Source: Oscillospiraceae bacterium (GTDB lineage: Bacteria > Bacillota_A > Clostridia > Oscillospirales > Oscillospiraceae). Taken from it: a stretch of DNA of 25,726 bases. Below are positions 25,333 through 25,726 of this stretch, piece by piece; position 1 is the stretch's first letter; each line of letters starts with the position of its first letter. The position numbers and the translations under genes were made by a program. Under the pieces are notes generated by a model that was given only the letters and a program-made list of their open reading frames with translations, made no database searches and was not told the origin of the DNA. The stretch spans positions 1 to 25,726 of the forward strand of contig SVLG01000027.1 in NCBI GenBank assembly GCA_015068055.1. Direction: 5' to 3'.

Positions 25333-25726
25333 ATGTCTGATTACAAGCTGAATATTGAGCAGAATATTGATGTCGCCGAGATCCTCAAGGATCTGGACAA
25401 GTATGAGCCCCGCCGCCGCGGCTGGACCTGGCGCAAGGCTGTCCCCGGTCTCAAGATGGGCAAGTTCACCTACCAGAACTGCTCCGAGCCCCTGAAGAAC
25501 GGTGTGCCCCTGCCTCCTGCCCGCTTCATGGACAACGTCGACCCCCAGCCCGACTGCGTGATCACCACCGAGATCGCCTCCGGCCGTTTTGAGGACGATA
25601 TCCGCCGTATGCGTATGGCTGCCTGGCACGGTGCCGACCACATCATGGTCATCCGTACCGCCGGTCAGAGCCACATGGACGGCCTCATTGAGGGTACTCC
25701 TCAGGGCATGGGCGGTGTTCCCATCT
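25333..25726 (+). CDS. oraE: D-ornithine 4,5-aminomutase large subunit OraE, N-terminal part (cut by window end)
   Basis: A frame begins with ATG at 25333 after GAGAGGAGGGG and runs open to the window edge, giving the first 131 residues. The family is about 730 residues long, so the cobalamin-binding domain and PLP lysine lie beyond the edge. Visible segments include PRRRGWTWRKA, FMDNVDPQPDCVITTEIASGR read in two parts across residues 68-90, and the ADHIMVIRTAGQSHMDGL block. These fit OraE, and the position directly after oraS supports the call strongly. Confidence 0.92.
   Translation, partial: MSDYKLNIEQNIDVAEILKDLDKYEPRRRGWTWRKAVPGLKMGKFTYQNCSEPLKNGVPLPPARFMDNVDPQPDCVITTEIASGRFEDDIRRMRMAAWHGADHIMVIRTAGQSHMDGLIEGTPQGMGGVPI

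Overview
The window reads as the chromosome of a GC-rich, amino-acid-fermenting Clostridia member, most likely a gut Oscillospiraceae relative. This is an inference from three things: the D-ornithine aminomutase genes, the hexameric clostridial-type glutamate dehydrogenase, and strong AGGAGG ribosome binding sites. No tRNA, rRNA, CRISPR array, insertion sequence or integrase was seen. No gene-free gap exceeds 300 bases; the largest are 22560-22799 (divergent promoters) and 7574-7775 (divergent promoters).

Layout. (1) 1-3651: the end of a branched-chain amino acid binding protein, then livH-livM-livG-livF, closed by a strong terminator. (2) 3679-7573, nitrogen assimilation: glnA, a GntR-type regulator and, convergently, gdhA. 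(3) 7728-17260: a probable five-gene operon behind one good promoter, uvrA, recD2, comFC, an mreB paralogue, and a large fused enzyme joining an AMP-forming acyl ligase, an acyl carrier domain and a PlsC-type acyltransferase. (4) 17300-18883: a stand-alone secreted lysozyme-like protein with two DUF4214 units and an inverted repeat over its ribosome binding site. (5) 19968-20399 and 18886-19917 (minus): a small membrane zinc-ribbon protein and a short Hsp70-like ATPase with only the nucleotide-binding domain. (6) 22559-20539 (minus): a regulator with two complete AraC-type DNA-binding domains, followed 17 bp later by a divergent thymidylate synthase-like gene. (7) 22800 to the end: ornithine carbamoyltransferase, 2,4-diaminopentanoate dehydrogenase (ord), oraS and the start of oraE.

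How the genes fit together. Regions 1, 2 and 7 form an amino-acid economy: uptake of branched-chain or similar amino acids, ammonium assimilation and release by GlnA and Gdh, and fermentation of arginine or citrulline through ornithine to 2,4-diaminopentanoate and onward. The double-AraC regulator is divergent from the ornithine operon and is the obvious candidate controller. Region 3 mixes DNA repair and uptake genes with two envelope genes. The most unusual items are the ligase-carrier-acyltransferase fusion, the Hsp70 nucleotide-binding domain without a substrate domain, the tandem AraC regulator paired with a thymidylate synthase-like protein, and the inverted repeat covering the lysozyme gene's start.
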